A stretch of DNA of 64,000 bases, from the NCBI RefSeq assembly GCF_001467535.1, contig NZ_LNZC01000002.1, positions 115,161 to 179,160 of the forward strand. Reading direction: 5' to 3'. Both the position numbers and the translations under genes were made by a program. The notes beneath the pieces were generated by a model. The model was not told the origin of the DNA and made no database searches. It saw only the letters and a program-made list of their open reading frames with translations. Below are positions 1 through 7,716 of this stretch, piece after piece; position 1 is the first letter of the stretch; the number at the start of each line of letters is the position of its first letter. Origin of the DNA: Legionella worsleiensis (GTDB taxonomy: Bacteria; Pseudomonadota; Gammaproteobacteria; Legionellales; Legionellaceae).

Positions 1-594
1 GCTGGTAATGATGGTTGAGCGTTTTTGATACCTGTCTTCAAGGATTTCCAGTAAATCTCTTCTCTGTTCTTCATCCGGTGCTACCAGTCCCCAGTCATCC
101 AGGACGAGTACATCGACTTTTGCGATGGATGCCAGCCAGTTGGGATAGCTTCCATTAGCCTTGGCAATCTTAAGTTCATTCCATAATCGTGGAAGACGGT
201 AATATCGGGAAGAGAATCCTGTAATACAGGCTTTATGTGCTAATGCGCAGGCGATGTATGTTTTTCCGCAGCCAGTTGGACCGGTAATCAGCAGATTAAG
301 ATGTTGTGATACCCACTGGCAGCGAAACAGTTCCAGCATGGCTGATTTGTTAAGGCCACGAGGATGCTTAAAGTCTATATCTTCCATGCAGGCATTGAGC
401 TGTAGTCTGGCTTGTTTGAGTCTTCGCTCCATTTTTCGATTGTCACGTAACAGATATTCACGCTCAACCAATAAACCAAGCCGTTCTTCAAAGTCCAGTT
501 CATTAACGGGTCTTTTGAGTTGCTCTGTAAACGCATCAGCCATGCCGGTTAGTTTTAAGGAACGAAGTTTATCAAGTGTTGGATTGTTTAACAT
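1..594 (-). CDS. istB: IS21-family helper ATPase IstB (partial, 3' end outside window)
   Basis: IstB is the AAA+ partner of the IS21 transposase: it binds ATP and DNA, forms oligomers and directs IstA to target DNA. The 198 visible codons begin with MLNNPTLDKLRSL, and a Walker A motif GPTGCGKT lies at about residue 110. A Walker B-like VLVLDDWG follows near residue 170, as in the DnaC/IstB family. The start at 594 has a good ribosome-binding site (AGGAGA) and lies 11 bases after the istA stop, so the two are probably co-translated. The reading frame is open to the window edge. About 50 C-terminal residues should lie outside. Confidence 0.92.
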   Translation of the reverse strand, partial: MLNNPTLDKLRSLKLTGMADAFTEQLKRPVNELDFEERLGLLVEREYLLRDNRKMERRLKQARLQLNACMEDIDFKHPRGLNKSAMLELFRCQWVSQHLNLLITGPTGCGKTYIACALAHKACITGFSSRYYRLPRLWNELKIAKANGSYPNWLASIAKVDVLVLDDWGLVAPDEEQRRDLLEILEDRYQKRSTIITS

Positions 595-605
595 GGTTGT
601 TTCTC

Positions 606-2135
606 CTATTGGTAGTAATTAGAACCACGAAGGTTGTTGTGATGAGGGATGACCGGAGTGGGCGTTTTGGATGACGTCCTGACCAAGTCCATATTGTTTT
701 TCAGCAGACGCTCTACCTGTTGATAGCGTGTCATTCCTGCTTCCAGAGCAATAGCGCATGCGCTCTCCAGTCGGTCTGCCCCAAAACGCTGGGCAAGCCT
801 CATCAACCCCAGGCAGGAACGAAAAGCTTGCTCTGGAAATGCCCGGGCTGCAATCATGTATTCAATATAGCGGGCGGTATCGTCTCCCGTTTTTAATGCC
901 CATCGATGGATTCGCTCAGGCGTCCACTCGGCATGTGCCTTATGACTGCTGGGCATATGTTCTGCCAAAGTGGTGTGTGTAAAGCGTTTTTTTGAGCGGG
1001 TATGCAGGGCGATGCGCTTTCCCTCATGGAAACATTCCACCATGGAACTACTGGCACGAACTTCAATAGTCTTATGAATGTACTGATAGGGAACACTGTA
1101 ATAATGTTCGTCAAAAACAAAGTGATAATCGATATTCACCTTGGCTTTTTTCCATTCGGCATAGTGGTATGGCTCGGAGGGCAAAGGGTGAAGCGCTGGT
1201 TTGTCCAGAGTCTCGAACAACTCAAGGCGAGAGGTATTCATTTTCTGAAAAGACTGTTGATTAAAGGCAGCAAGCTTGGGCGCAATGGCTTTTTTAATCT
1301 CAGCAATACTGGTAAAAGTATGATGTCGCAACGGGGCAAGAATCTGGCGTTCAACACATCCAACAGCATTCTCAACTTTGGCTTTGTCCTGAGGCCTGGC
1401 GGCTCGAGCCGGAACGATAGCGAATCCGTAGTGCTCACTGACATGCTGATAGTTTGCGTTAATATCAGGGTCGTAACGGTGCGACTTGCTCACACCGGAT
1501 TTCAAGTTATCGGGCACTACAATTTTGGTGACACCGCCAAAGGTGTTCCACATTCGAATATGGGAGCTAATCCAGTGTTCCAGTGATTGACTTTCTGTGA
1601 TATCAACAAAGGTAAATTGCGATGCACCAAGACTGGCTACAAAGACTTGTGCTTCATGAATCTCTCCTGTAGACGGCTCTATCCATGGAACAGTCATACC
1701 CGCATAATCAACAAAAACCTTTTCTCCTGCTTTATGAACCTGTCGCATGACGGGGCTGATTTGCTTGATATAACGCTTATAACGGTCACAAAACTGGCTA
1801 TAACCCACACCATCCGGATGACATTCCCGGTATTCTCGCCACAGTACCATTAACGTCATCCCTTTTTTTCGCAACTCCGCATGGATGCACTCCCAGTCCG
1901 GCAGAACACGCCGGGTTGAACTAGCCTTTGATGGTAAAAATAAGCGCTCATACAGCTCCTGCTCACCCAGAGACAGTGCCTCAATTAAGGTTAATCCCGC
2001 TACACGTGCACGATACAGGTAGTTGGATACAGTTCCTGAACTGATATTGAGGCTCCGCCCAATGTCTCGGTTACTGTGTCCTTGTTCATGCTGTCGAAAT
2101 ACTTCTTGAATTTTTCGCATACTTAATGGTCTCAC
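606..2135 (-). CDS. istA: IS21-family transposase IstA
   Basis: This 509-residue protein is the DDE transposase of the element. Residues 1-50 form a helix-turn-helix (RDIGRSLNISSGTVSNYL) that should bind the terminal repeats. The rve integrase core follows. Its first Asp is in VFVDYAG, the second in VVPDNLK, and the Glu in DKAKVENAVG, so the catalytic triad is intact. The C-terminal part has the Mu-type beta-barrel-like region usual for IstA. Length is normal for the family and no frameshift is visible, so the transposase is probably functional. It is followed 11 bases later by istB. Confidence 0.93.
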   Translation of the reverse strand: MRPLSMRKIQEVFRQHEQGHSNRDIGRSLNISSGTVSNYLYRARVAGLTLIEALSLGEQELYERLFLPSKASSTRRVLPDWECIHAELRKKGMTLMVLWREYRECHPDGVGYSQFCDRYKRYIKQISPVMRQVHKAGEKVFVDYAGMTVPWIEPSTGEIHEAQVFVASLGASQFTFVDITESQSLEHWISSHIRMWNTFGGVTKIVVPDNLKSGVSKSHRYDPDINANYQHVSEHYGFAIVPARAARPQDKAKVENAVGCVERQILAPLRHHTFTSIAEIKKAIAPKLAAFNQQSFQKMNTSRLELFETLDKPALHPLPSEPYHYAEWKKAKVNIDYHFVFDEHYYSVPYQYIHKTIEVRASSSMVECFHEGKRIALHTRSKKRFTHTTLAEHMPSSHKAHAEWTPERIHRWALKTGDDTARYIEYMIAARAFPEQAFRSCLGLMRLAQRFGADRLESACAIALEAGMTRYQQVERLLKNNMDLVRTSSKTPTPVIPHHNNLRGSNYYQ

Positions 2136-2203
2136 GATAATCTCGCCTTGGATTACAAGACGAATAGTGTATAAAAAATTGTCTTATCATGAGTGTTGGT
2201 GGT

Positions 2204-2340
2204 GATCAAATACAACCGGAATCACTGATCAAATGCTCCGGAATCGGCGATCAAGTAATGCCGGAATCTCTGATCAAGTGTTTCCGGAATCTGCGATCAA
2301 ATGCGGCCGGAATTGGTGATCATTTCGCTCCGGAATACAC
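2204..2340. repeat. Six tandem 23-bp terminal repeats of the IS21 element
   Basis: Six copies of a unit of the form GATCAAnnnnnnCCGGAATnnn start at 2204, 2227, 2249, 2272, 2295 and 2318. Five are 23 bp apart and one spacing is 22. The GATCA and CCGGAAT parts are conserved and the bases between vary. IS21 elements carry several transposase-binding repeats at their ends, so these are most likely IstA sites. The tight phasing (about two helical turns) and the number of copies are more than is usual. The short plus-strand reading frame across them is a by-product of the repeat. Confidence 0.85.
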
Positions 2341-2370
2341 AACATGTGTTCAGATTAAATCAAAACTAAT

Positions 2371-2472
2371 TTAATCAATAACAGAATAATGAAATTTTGT
2401 AATAGTAATTAATTGATTTTCAAAATATAAGTTAATGTAATAATCTCCGTTTTTTTAACGGTACAATCTGAT
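2371..2472 (-). pseudogene. 3' fragment of a 165-residue immunity-like gene
   Basis: This stretch matches the last ~34 codons of the three intact 165-residue genes (3533-4030, 6809-7306, 7717-8214), including the terminal Ile-Asp and stop codon. Homology stops abruptly at 2472. One extra base in a T run (about 2448-2455) shifts the frame, so it is not expressed. Its downstream flank also matches the flank of the copy ending at 3533, up to where the insertion sequence begins. It is the oldest remnant in the array. Confidence 0.8.
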
Positions 2473-2641
2473 TTGATCCAAAAAATTTATATCCGTGTGA
2501 AAGTCAACGAAATTAAACAATCTGTTGAGAATAACTTTCCATAGAACGCATCAAATTCATATAAATAACGCCCCCTCAAGTCTTTAAGTCTCAATGCCAA
2601 GCTAAGACCGATTCTCTTGGATCAAAAACAATTAAATCCAT

Positions 2642-3202
2642 TTACTTTCTTCTATGTTCAGACATCCATACCGCTTCATTGTGAATATCCAACATTGCTT
2701 CATACAAGCTATTGGGCGTCATAACAGTAGTTAATTGAGAACCGTATATTTCATAATCATTGATACCTTGATCAGTCACGACCCAGTTTCTACCGTGCCA
2801 GGGAATAGCCATAGCAAAATTATTTTTTGCGACTATACAAACCCCAGCACCACTCTTTTTATCAATATATTGCAGCAAAGCAAAAATTAGTTCTCTTTCT
2901 ACAGGATCAAAATTTCCATCTACTGGTGGAATAAATTCTTCACTTATCCAATACCCTATCTTTTCTTTTCGATTTAGTTCAATATCTACCATGCAAACAG
3001 CTGCTGTATGAATGCATTTTTTAAACAGTTCAATGAGCTTAGGCTCTTCTTGAGGGTCAGAAAATGAAAGCCCTAAATGGCCATCCGAGACAGTTATGTA
3101 TTCGATAAGATTGTCAAAACCTACTGCCTCACAAGGTTTAAGGACATTTCCATAAACCTCAATACTAAAAATGAATCCAATTAACAAACAATAAAACCTC
3201 AT
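2642..3202 (-). CDS. Secreted 186-residue immunity-like protein (type B)
   Basis: I do not recognise a named family. The protein begins with a clear signal peptide (MRFYCLLIGFIFSIEVYG), so it should be periplasmic. The mature part has several cysteines (Cys-23, and others near 63, 69 and 117) that could form disulfides. Its ATG overlaps the stop of the preceding broken toxin-tip frame (3199-3484) by the sequence ATGA. This coupled arrangement is typical of a toxin C-terminus and its immunity gene. A second, internally deleted copy is at 4490-4702. The role as immunity protein is inferred from position and export signal only. Confidence 0.6.
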   Translation of the reverse strand: MRFYCLLIGFIFSIEVYGNVLKPCEAVGFDNLIEYITVSDGHLGLSFSDPQEEPKLIELFKKCIHTAAVCMVDIELNRKEKIGYWISEEFIPPVDGNFDPVERELIFALLQYIDKKSGAGVCIVAKNNFAMAIPWHGRNWVVTDQGINDYEIYGSQLTTVMTPNSLYEAMLDIHNEAVWMSEHRRK

Positions 3203-3484
3203 CCTTTTTCTCCAAAATATCCGAGGATTTTTTCATAATTATCCAGAATATGTACAATATTGTTCACATAAGCCTTGCCATCTTTGTCAATATTATTAAC
3301 ACGATGAGTTCTGTATATTTTTATGCCATATGACAGATGACCTTTACTGTAAAAGACCAATATCCTGTTTATCCAGAGCATCATGCGACTACCCTAAATC
3401 ACAGTCTTGATAAAAGACATTCAATGCAGGAATCATAGGCATTGCTTTTAGGTTTTGTTTAAAATTTGCATGTCTATTAAAACC
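3199..3484 (-). pseudogene. Orphan Rhs toxin tip, type B, broken
   Basis: Only the last 61 codons (3384 to 3199) form an open frame, ending in YEKILGYFGEKG and overlapping the start of the 186-residue gene. Further upstream the sequence stays recognisable up to an ATG-like start near 3484. That start resembles the beginning of the other orphan tip at 6745, but the frame there has several stops. A second degraded copy is at 7383-7665. This is best read as a displaced Rhs C-terminus that has lost function. The 61-codon frame could still be translated, but it would lack the toxin's N-terminal part. Confidence 0.55.
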
Positions 3485-3532
3485 AGAAAACTGCACTTTT
3501 TTAACATGTGTTCAGATTAAATCAAAATTAAT

Positions 3533-4030
3533 TTAATCAATAATTGAATAATGAAATTTTGTAACACCAATTAATTGATTTTCAAAATATAAGTTAATGT
3601 AATAATCTCCATCTTTTAACGGTACAATCTGATCTTTTACCATTGCACCAATCTTAGGATCCATGCTCAAAGTTTGTGTATACCCTTTAATAATTTCTCC
3701 ATTTACATGACGTGTAAAATCACTAAGAGATCGTTTAACAGTCCCCTGCAACACAGGATTGCCTTTAGAGTCGACGCAAACAATTTTTACATCATACATT
3801 TTCTTTGTCGGATTAATTACACCAATTATTGCGAAATAAAATATTATAGAGTCATTATTTGAAAATGAATCGGCTCTACTCCCAGAATCATCAGGGTTTG
3901 ATAAAAAATTAACTATGTGATCGGTTAAAAGCATGGTGTCAATAAAAACACCATCCTTTACTGCGGTTGCATTAGCTAGACTGCTAATAAAGATAAAGAA
4001 CACAAAAAAATATCTGAATATGTTGTTCAC
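3533..4030 (-). CDS. Secreted 165-residue immunity-like protein (type A, copy 3)
   Basis: One of three intact paralogues. It starts at a GTG (GTGAACAAC) and has a signal peptide (FRYFFVFFIFISSLANA), so the product should enter the periplasm. The central block VIGVINPTKKMYDVKIVCVD and the end ITKFHYSIID-like region are conserved in all copies, while the stretch just after the signal peptide (residues 25-60) varies. The predicted fold is mostly beta, but no family is recognised. The 5' flank is a fossil of the rhs tip (4031-4145), so this gene was once coupled to a full toxin like the one at 8211. The immunity role is inferred. Confidence 0.6.
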   Translation of the reverse strand: MNNIFRYFFVFFIFISSLANATAVKDGVFIDTMLLTDHIVNFLSNPDDSGSRADSFSNNDSIIFYFAIIGVINPTKKMYDVKIVCVDSKGNPVLQGTVKRSLSDFTRHVNGEIIKGYTQTLSMDPKIGAMVKDQIVPLKDGDYYINLYFENQLIGVTKFHYSIID

Positions 4031-4145
4031 TTAAAACTCCTAAAATATGAAAATCAGTGGTCATAAGGTCGACTTTTATGGGGGGTATAAAATATCCATG
4101 GTATTTGTTTAAATTTAGAATATTTTGTTGCTGCTCAAGAAGCGC
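4031..4145 (-). pseudogene. Remnant of the lysozyme-like Rhs tip (type A)
   Basis: In the frame leading into the GTG at 4030, this stretch reads like the last ~25-35 codons of the intact rhs gene: a PW-x-x-Y segment, then KSRPYD, then SYFRSFK and TGA. It contains an in-frame TGA and several mismatches. Homology fades beyond about 4145. It shows that immunity copy 3 was duplicated together with the toxin end. From 4146 to 4325 I see no gene. Confidence 0.65.
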
Positions 4146-4325
4146 AATCAAAATAGCTTCCTTTCTGGTCAGTTATAAACAAACTTACAGGCTTCCCTTT
4201 TTGTAGATTCAAGTTACGTAATCAAACCCAAATAAATAATTTTTTCATCATCAATTGCGGCCAGCGTGAATTACTGCCTTTGTTTATCACATAATAGTTA
4301 AAAAAAATAATTTAAAGACTCCCCC

Positions 4326-4610
4326 AAATTTGTATCCATGTGAAACTCGACAAAATTAGACAATCCGTTGAGGATCACTTCTCATGGAGCACATCAAATT
4401 CATGTAAATATCGCATCCTTGGGTATCTAAGTCTTACTCCCAAGCTAAGGCCAATTATCTTTGTGCAAAAACAATTAAATCTTCTTACTTTTTCCAATGT
4501 TCAGAAATCCATACCGCCTCGTTATGAACATCTAATAGTGTTTCATACAAACTATTAGGCGTCATAAAAACAGTAAATTGAGAACTATATATTTCATATA
4601 TCATTGATAT
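4326..4610. repeat. Diverged duplicate of 2482-2780
   Basis: Read side by side, 4326-4610 and 2482-2780 match over most of their length with scattered substitutions. The 2482-2780 copy covers the non-coding 3' flank and the C-terminal end of the 186-residue gene; 4326-4610 is the same block next to a broken copy. The duplication shows that whole immunity modules plus flanks have been copied inside this locus. The short plus-strand frame across this block is not a gene. Confidence 0.7.
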
Positions 4611-4702
4611 GTACATTTACCTCTGTATTCCTAGGTTTTTGCATAGAAGCAAGTTGGGATAAAATATAGAGCCACTAAAAAATAAATATTATAGACTTTC
4701 AT
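4490..4702 (-). pseudogene. Internally deleted copy of the 186-residue immunity-like gene
   Basis: An ATG at 4702, one base after the stop of the 352-residue gene (TAAAATG), opens a signal-peptide-like frame (MKVYNIYFLVALYFIPTCFYA) that stops after about 23 codons. Shortly after, the sequence becomes recognisable as the C-terminal ~40 codons of the 2642-3202 gene, with frameshifts. The middle of the gene is missing. This is a deletion derivative, still placed as the last cistron after the paralogous pair upstream. Confidence 0.65.
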
Positions 4703-4703
4703 T

Positions 4704-5762
4704 TTACCCCCCTCTCTTTACCACTAATTCATTCTTATATGGTTGAAGCTGCACAGCCCCTGGAGTTTTTGATATAAATATATTTAAATTTTGTGATTTC
4801 ATGGTGTTATATTTCCCATAAGCAAGTAATTTTCCAGTTTTTTTGTCTTTTTTAATATATCCTATAAACTGTTCTTTTCTTTCTTGGGCAATAAAAAAAT
4901 ATTTTTTTAGAAATAGTTGATTTTCAGTAAAACCATAAGCCTCAAAATGATCACCACTGCAACTACCAAACTGACTAATCAACAAAACATCGGATTGTTT
5001 CTTATCATCACTTGATAAGACAAAAATGTTTGCTCCTAACACATTCATTCTGTTTTTATAATCTTCATTAAAAATAGGTATTCTGCCTGGATAAAATGAA
5101 TTAGAAGAAACATCGTATAGATAAAGATAATAATTGCCAGTTTTTACCATTTCCTGTTTAATTTTTCCATCACAATCGTAGTTTTCTTCAGATTTAATTT
5201 GTTCATTATTGGCATAGATGTAAACTATAAATTTTTTGCCATCACCTCTACGCAATTCTGCACTAAAAGGCGAATTCATGATTCGGTTTTTCATATCCTT
5301 ATCAACAGTGAAAGGATCATAATTCGCATAATCATCAACGTGAGCATGTTCATTACCTAAGCACAAAGAAACTGACGGCATTTTTTTTACATCCACCGCC
5401 ATAGTCTTGTGATTTTTATCCCTCCAGCCCACGTTAATTTTAACATTATATTTTTCATCAACCAGAGCATAAGGAAAATAAGAGTTTGCTTTTAATAGTT
5501 CAGAATAAAGTGAATTATAATCAGGAGTAGTGAGATCCTTAACTTCATGATTTTTATATAATATTACATGAAATGTAGGGCAAGTACCATCCACCGAATA
5601 ACTGACTTTTGACAGATTGATCCTATTTTTTTTAAATACTGACAAAACCGGATGACTCCAATTTTCATAGCGCTTTATTAAAATCTTTGGAGCAGCTCCA
5701 CTTATTTGTATATTTAAAATACATAATAGAAACAATAATACCTTCAAGATTGTTACACCCAT
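4704..5762 (-). CDS. Secreted 352-residue immunity-like protein (type C, long paralogue)
   Basis: The start is put at the ATG at 5762 because it has an AGGG ribosome-binding site and opens a signal peptide (MGVTILKVLLFLLCILNIQ); the frame is open further upstream to 5840. The first ~130 mature residues are paralogous to the gene at 5800-6213: both have a RYENW(S/T)HP motif, a YS-x-DGTC motif and an INVGWRDK motif. The C-terminal ~200 residues are extra, contain a DCDG and a FGSCSGDHFEAYG segment, and match nothing I know. The gene lies 37 bases after the shorter paralogue and is probably co-transcribed. Immunity function is inferred from locus and export. Confidence 0.6.
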   Translation of the reverse strand: MGVTILKVLLFLLCILNIQISGAAPKILIKRYENWSHPVLSVFKKNRINLSKVSYSVDGTCPTFHVILYKNHEVKDLTTPDYNSLYSELLKANSYFPYALVDEKYNVKINVGWRDKNHKTMAVDVKKMPSVSLCLGNEHAHVDDYANYDPFTVDKDMKNRIMNSPFSAELRRGDGKKFIVYIYANNEQIKSEENYDCDGKIKQEMVKTGNYYLYLYDVSSNSFYPGRIPIFNEDYKNRMNVLGANIFVLSSDDKKQSDVLLISQFGSCSGDHFEAYGFTENQLFLKKYFFIAQERKEQFIGYIKKDKKTGKLLAYGKYNTMKSQNLNIFISKTPGAVQLQPYKNELVVKRGG

Positions 5763-5799
5763 AATACACCCTGTAAATTCTTTTACCAAATACTTCTCA

Positions 5800-6213
5800 T
5801 TAACCCGTCTTACAGATTGAATCGGAGTTGAGATCATCAATATCTACAAACATTGATTGTTTATCTTTATCTCTCCAGCCAACATTTATTTGCATCTCAT
5901 CTTCATTATCAACTAATACATATGGAAAATTTGAGTTTGCAGCGATTGCCTCTGAATAAACTTTGTAAAATTCTCCTGCATTGGGAGCTCTTGGGTCAGG
6001 GGAATATTTAAACTTTGCGTAAAATGTTACGCAAGTACCATCCGGAGAATAACTTACCTCATAGGGTAAAATACCGTATTGTTTAAATATTTTTAAAATT
6101 GGATGAGTCCAGTTTTCATAGCGCTCGACAATAATTTTATCTGAAGCCTCAGATGCTTTTATCCAAACATATATTAAGATTAAAAGAATAATCTTAAATT
6201 TTTTAATATCCAT
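5800..6213 (-). CDS. Secreted 137-residue immunity-like protein (type C, short paralogue)
   Basis: The ATG at 6213 is preferred over the open frame up to 6234 because it starts the signal peptide (MDIKKFKIILLILIYVWI) and overlaps the end of the orphan toxin tip (stop at 6203-6205) by 11 bases. That coupled arrangement is expected for a tip and its immunity gene. The mature part has the RYENWTHP, YSPDGTC and INVGWRDK motifs shared with the 352-residue paralogue just downstream. It ends in CKTG, so it is either a natural short form or a truncated one. No known family is recognised. Confidence 0.6.
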   Translation of the reverse strand: MDIKKFKIILLILIYVWIKASEASDKIIVERYENWTHPILKIFKQYGILPYEVSYSPDGTCVTFYAKFKYSPDPRAPNAGEFYKVYSEAIAANSNFPYVLVDNEDEMQINVGWRDKDKQSMFVDIDDLNSDSICKTG

Positions 6214-6745
6214 GGTATTTTCTCGCAAAATCAAGAGCTTTTTTCATTGTGGGGCCATTTGCAACTGCAATCAGTGCTTTTGCGTAATTTGGGTTATGTC
6301 CTGCATATCCAGCTTCTTGTAATTTATAAGCTGATGTGGTCAAGCCTGTGATTAGAGCCCCTTTGTAGTTAATCTAATCTTGCAAACCCATTGCCTTAGC
6401 AACATTTTGACTGAGCAAATTACCTAAAAATCCTGCCGCAAAACCGCCCCCCAAAGTGACTCCAAACGTGGTTGTTGCCGTACCTGCAAGTACAGCAGAA
6501 CCTAAGGCCAATAGACCACCAGACCCGGCGATACTTGCTCCCGCTAAGGCACCGAGTATCCCTGCAGTCATTACTGTGGCTACCACACCGATAATCCCCA
6601 CCACAACTTTTGAAAAAATCCCATTATTTTTTTTAGGTGTGGGTGGCGATGCGGATTGGATCATTAGACCTTTTGTTGTAGCACTGGTATTTCCTAGAAC
6701 TTGATTTGCATTGAATTTCTTTTGGGGTTTGTTAAAAATTCTCAT
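6203..6745 (-). pseudogene. Orphan Rhs C-terminal tip, type C, with in-frame TAG
   Basis: From an ATG at 6745 (MRIFNKPQKK) the frame joins a near copy of rhs residues ~3136-3260: the NANQVLGNTSAT motif, a proline-rich PPTPKK, a Gly/Ala hydrophobic segment, then NLLSQNVAKA. At 6374-6376 there is a TAG where the intact rhs gene has CAG (GLQD-stop-INYKG against GVQD-Q-INYKG). The frame stays open for 57 more codons to a TAA at 6203. It ends in ALDFARKYHGY, unrelated to the rhs tip. The 57-codon end is the variable toxin part, or what is left of it. It overlaps the next gene. Confidence 0.75.
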
Positions 6746-6808
6746 ATCTATCAAAACTGGAAAATCGCACTTGTTCAAAAATTTGCTTCAGATTAAATCA
6801 AAACTAAT

Positions 6809-7306
6809 TTAATCAATAACAGAATAATGAAATTTTGTAATACCAATTAATTTATTTTCAAAATATAAGTTAATGTAATAATCTCCATCTTTTAACGGTA
6901 CAATCTGATCTTTTACCATTGCACCAGGCTTGGGATCCATACCCAAAGTTTGCGTATACCCTTTAATAATGTCTCCACCTACATGGCGTGTAAATTCTTT
7001 AAGAGATCGTTTAACTGTCCCCTGCAACACAGGATTGCCTTTAGAGTCAACGCAAACAATTTTTACGTCATACATTTTCTTAGTCGGGTTAATTACGCCA
7101 ATTACTGCGAAATAAAATATTATAGAGTCCTTATTTGTAAATGAATATAAATTAGAGCCAGGTTCAAATGAATTCAAAAGACCTATAATGTAAGAATCAG
7201 TTATTGACAAAGTATCAATAAAAACACCATCTTTTATTAACTCCGCCCTGCCAAATCCACATACCAATATTAAAAGAAGCATCAACCATTTTTTTATATT
7301 ATTCAT
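6809..7306 (-). CDS. Secreted 165-residue immunity-like protein (type A, copy 2)
   Basis: A paralogue of the genes at 3533-4030 and 7717-8214. It starts with ATG (MNNIKKWLMLLLILVCGFGRA), a signal peptide that differs from the other two, and from about residue 65 onward it is nearly identical to them. The segment from residue 25 to 60 differs most, which would fit selection on a toxin-contacting surface or simple drift. Its 5' flank (7307-7382) is a fossil of the rhs tip. It is followed by the type C orphan tip. The immunity role is inferred. Confidence 0.6.
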   Translation of the reverse strand: MNNIKKWLMLLLILVCGFGRAELIKDGVFIDTLSITDSYIIGLLNSFEPGSNLYSFTNKDSIIFYFAVIGVINPTKKMYDVKIVCVDSKGNPVLQGTVKRSLKEFTRHVGGDIIKGYTQTLGMDPKPGAMVKDQIVPLKDGDYYINLYFENKLIGITKFHYSVID

Positions 7307-7382
7307 TAAAAAGTCCTATAGTATGAAACCTAATGATCGTAGGGGCGAATTTTTATGAATGATACTATGTTCACTGCAATAA
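7307..7382 (-). pseudogene. Short remnant of the lysozyme-like Rhs tip
   Basis: The ~75 bases before the ATG at 7306 align with the last codons of rhs (the KSRPYD...SYFRSFK segment), with substitutions that destroy the frame. At about 7380 it is joined to the first five codons of a 186-residue-type gene (MRFYC), the start of which is otherwise deleted. The join marks a deletion between two modules. Confidence 0.55.
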
Positions 7383-7665
7383 AACCTCATCTTTTTTCTC
7401 CAAAATATCCCGGATTTTTTTCATTATTATCTATAATCAGTGCAATACTGTTTCATATGCCCTGCCATCTTTGTCAATATTATTTACACTACTGATTTTG
7501 TGTATTTTTATGCCATATGAAAGTTGACCTTTACTGCAAAAAAACGATATCCTATTTATCCAGAGCATAATGCGACTAGCCTAAATGATAGTCTTGATTA
7601 AAGGCAGTCACTACAGGAATCATGGGCATTTTTTTAGGTTTTGTTTAAAATTCTCATGTCCAAAA
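7383..7665 (-). pseudogene. Second degraded copy of the type B toxin tip
   Basis: This stretch aligns with 3199-3484 over its full length, including the VNNIDKDG segment, the end near the ATGA overlap and the MRI-L-NK-like beginning at about 7660. It has stops and frameshifts in all frames. It confirms that the type B tip with its leader was duplicated as a unit. Confidence 0.55.
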
Positions 7666-7716
7666 AAGCTTGAAAACCGAACTTATTCAAAAAGTTGCTT
7701 CAGATTAAGGCAAAAT

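Larger units (their letters stand above)
1..2341 (-). mobile_element. IS21-family insertion sequence, one end (partial)
   Basis: Two adjacent minus-strand genes, an IstA-type DDE transposase and an IstB-type AAA+ helper, define an IS21-family element. The istA-proximal end is inside the window and holds six repeats; the istB-proximal end lies left of position 1. The right boundary can be placed to within a few bases. The host sequence just outside, from about 2342, reappears at about 3503 without any element, and the last bases inside read TG on the minus strand, as IS21 ends usually do. The element sits in the 3' flank of a degraded immunity-gene module, so it landed in a region already in decay. 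The target duplication cannot be checked because the other end is missing. Confidence 0.9.

Noticed and set aside
2204-2340. Possible CRISPR array
   Set aside because: Units are contiguous, without unique spacers of constant length, and sit at an IS21 end where such repeats are expected.
2189-2374. Plus-strand 61-codon frame across the IS21 terminal repeats
   Set aside because: Its periodic composition simply reflects the 23-bp repeats; no ribosome-binding site.
4340-4558. Plus-strand 72-codon frame
   Set aside because: It lies antisense to the duplicated immunity-gene flank and the homologous block at 2486-2780 does not keep the frame.
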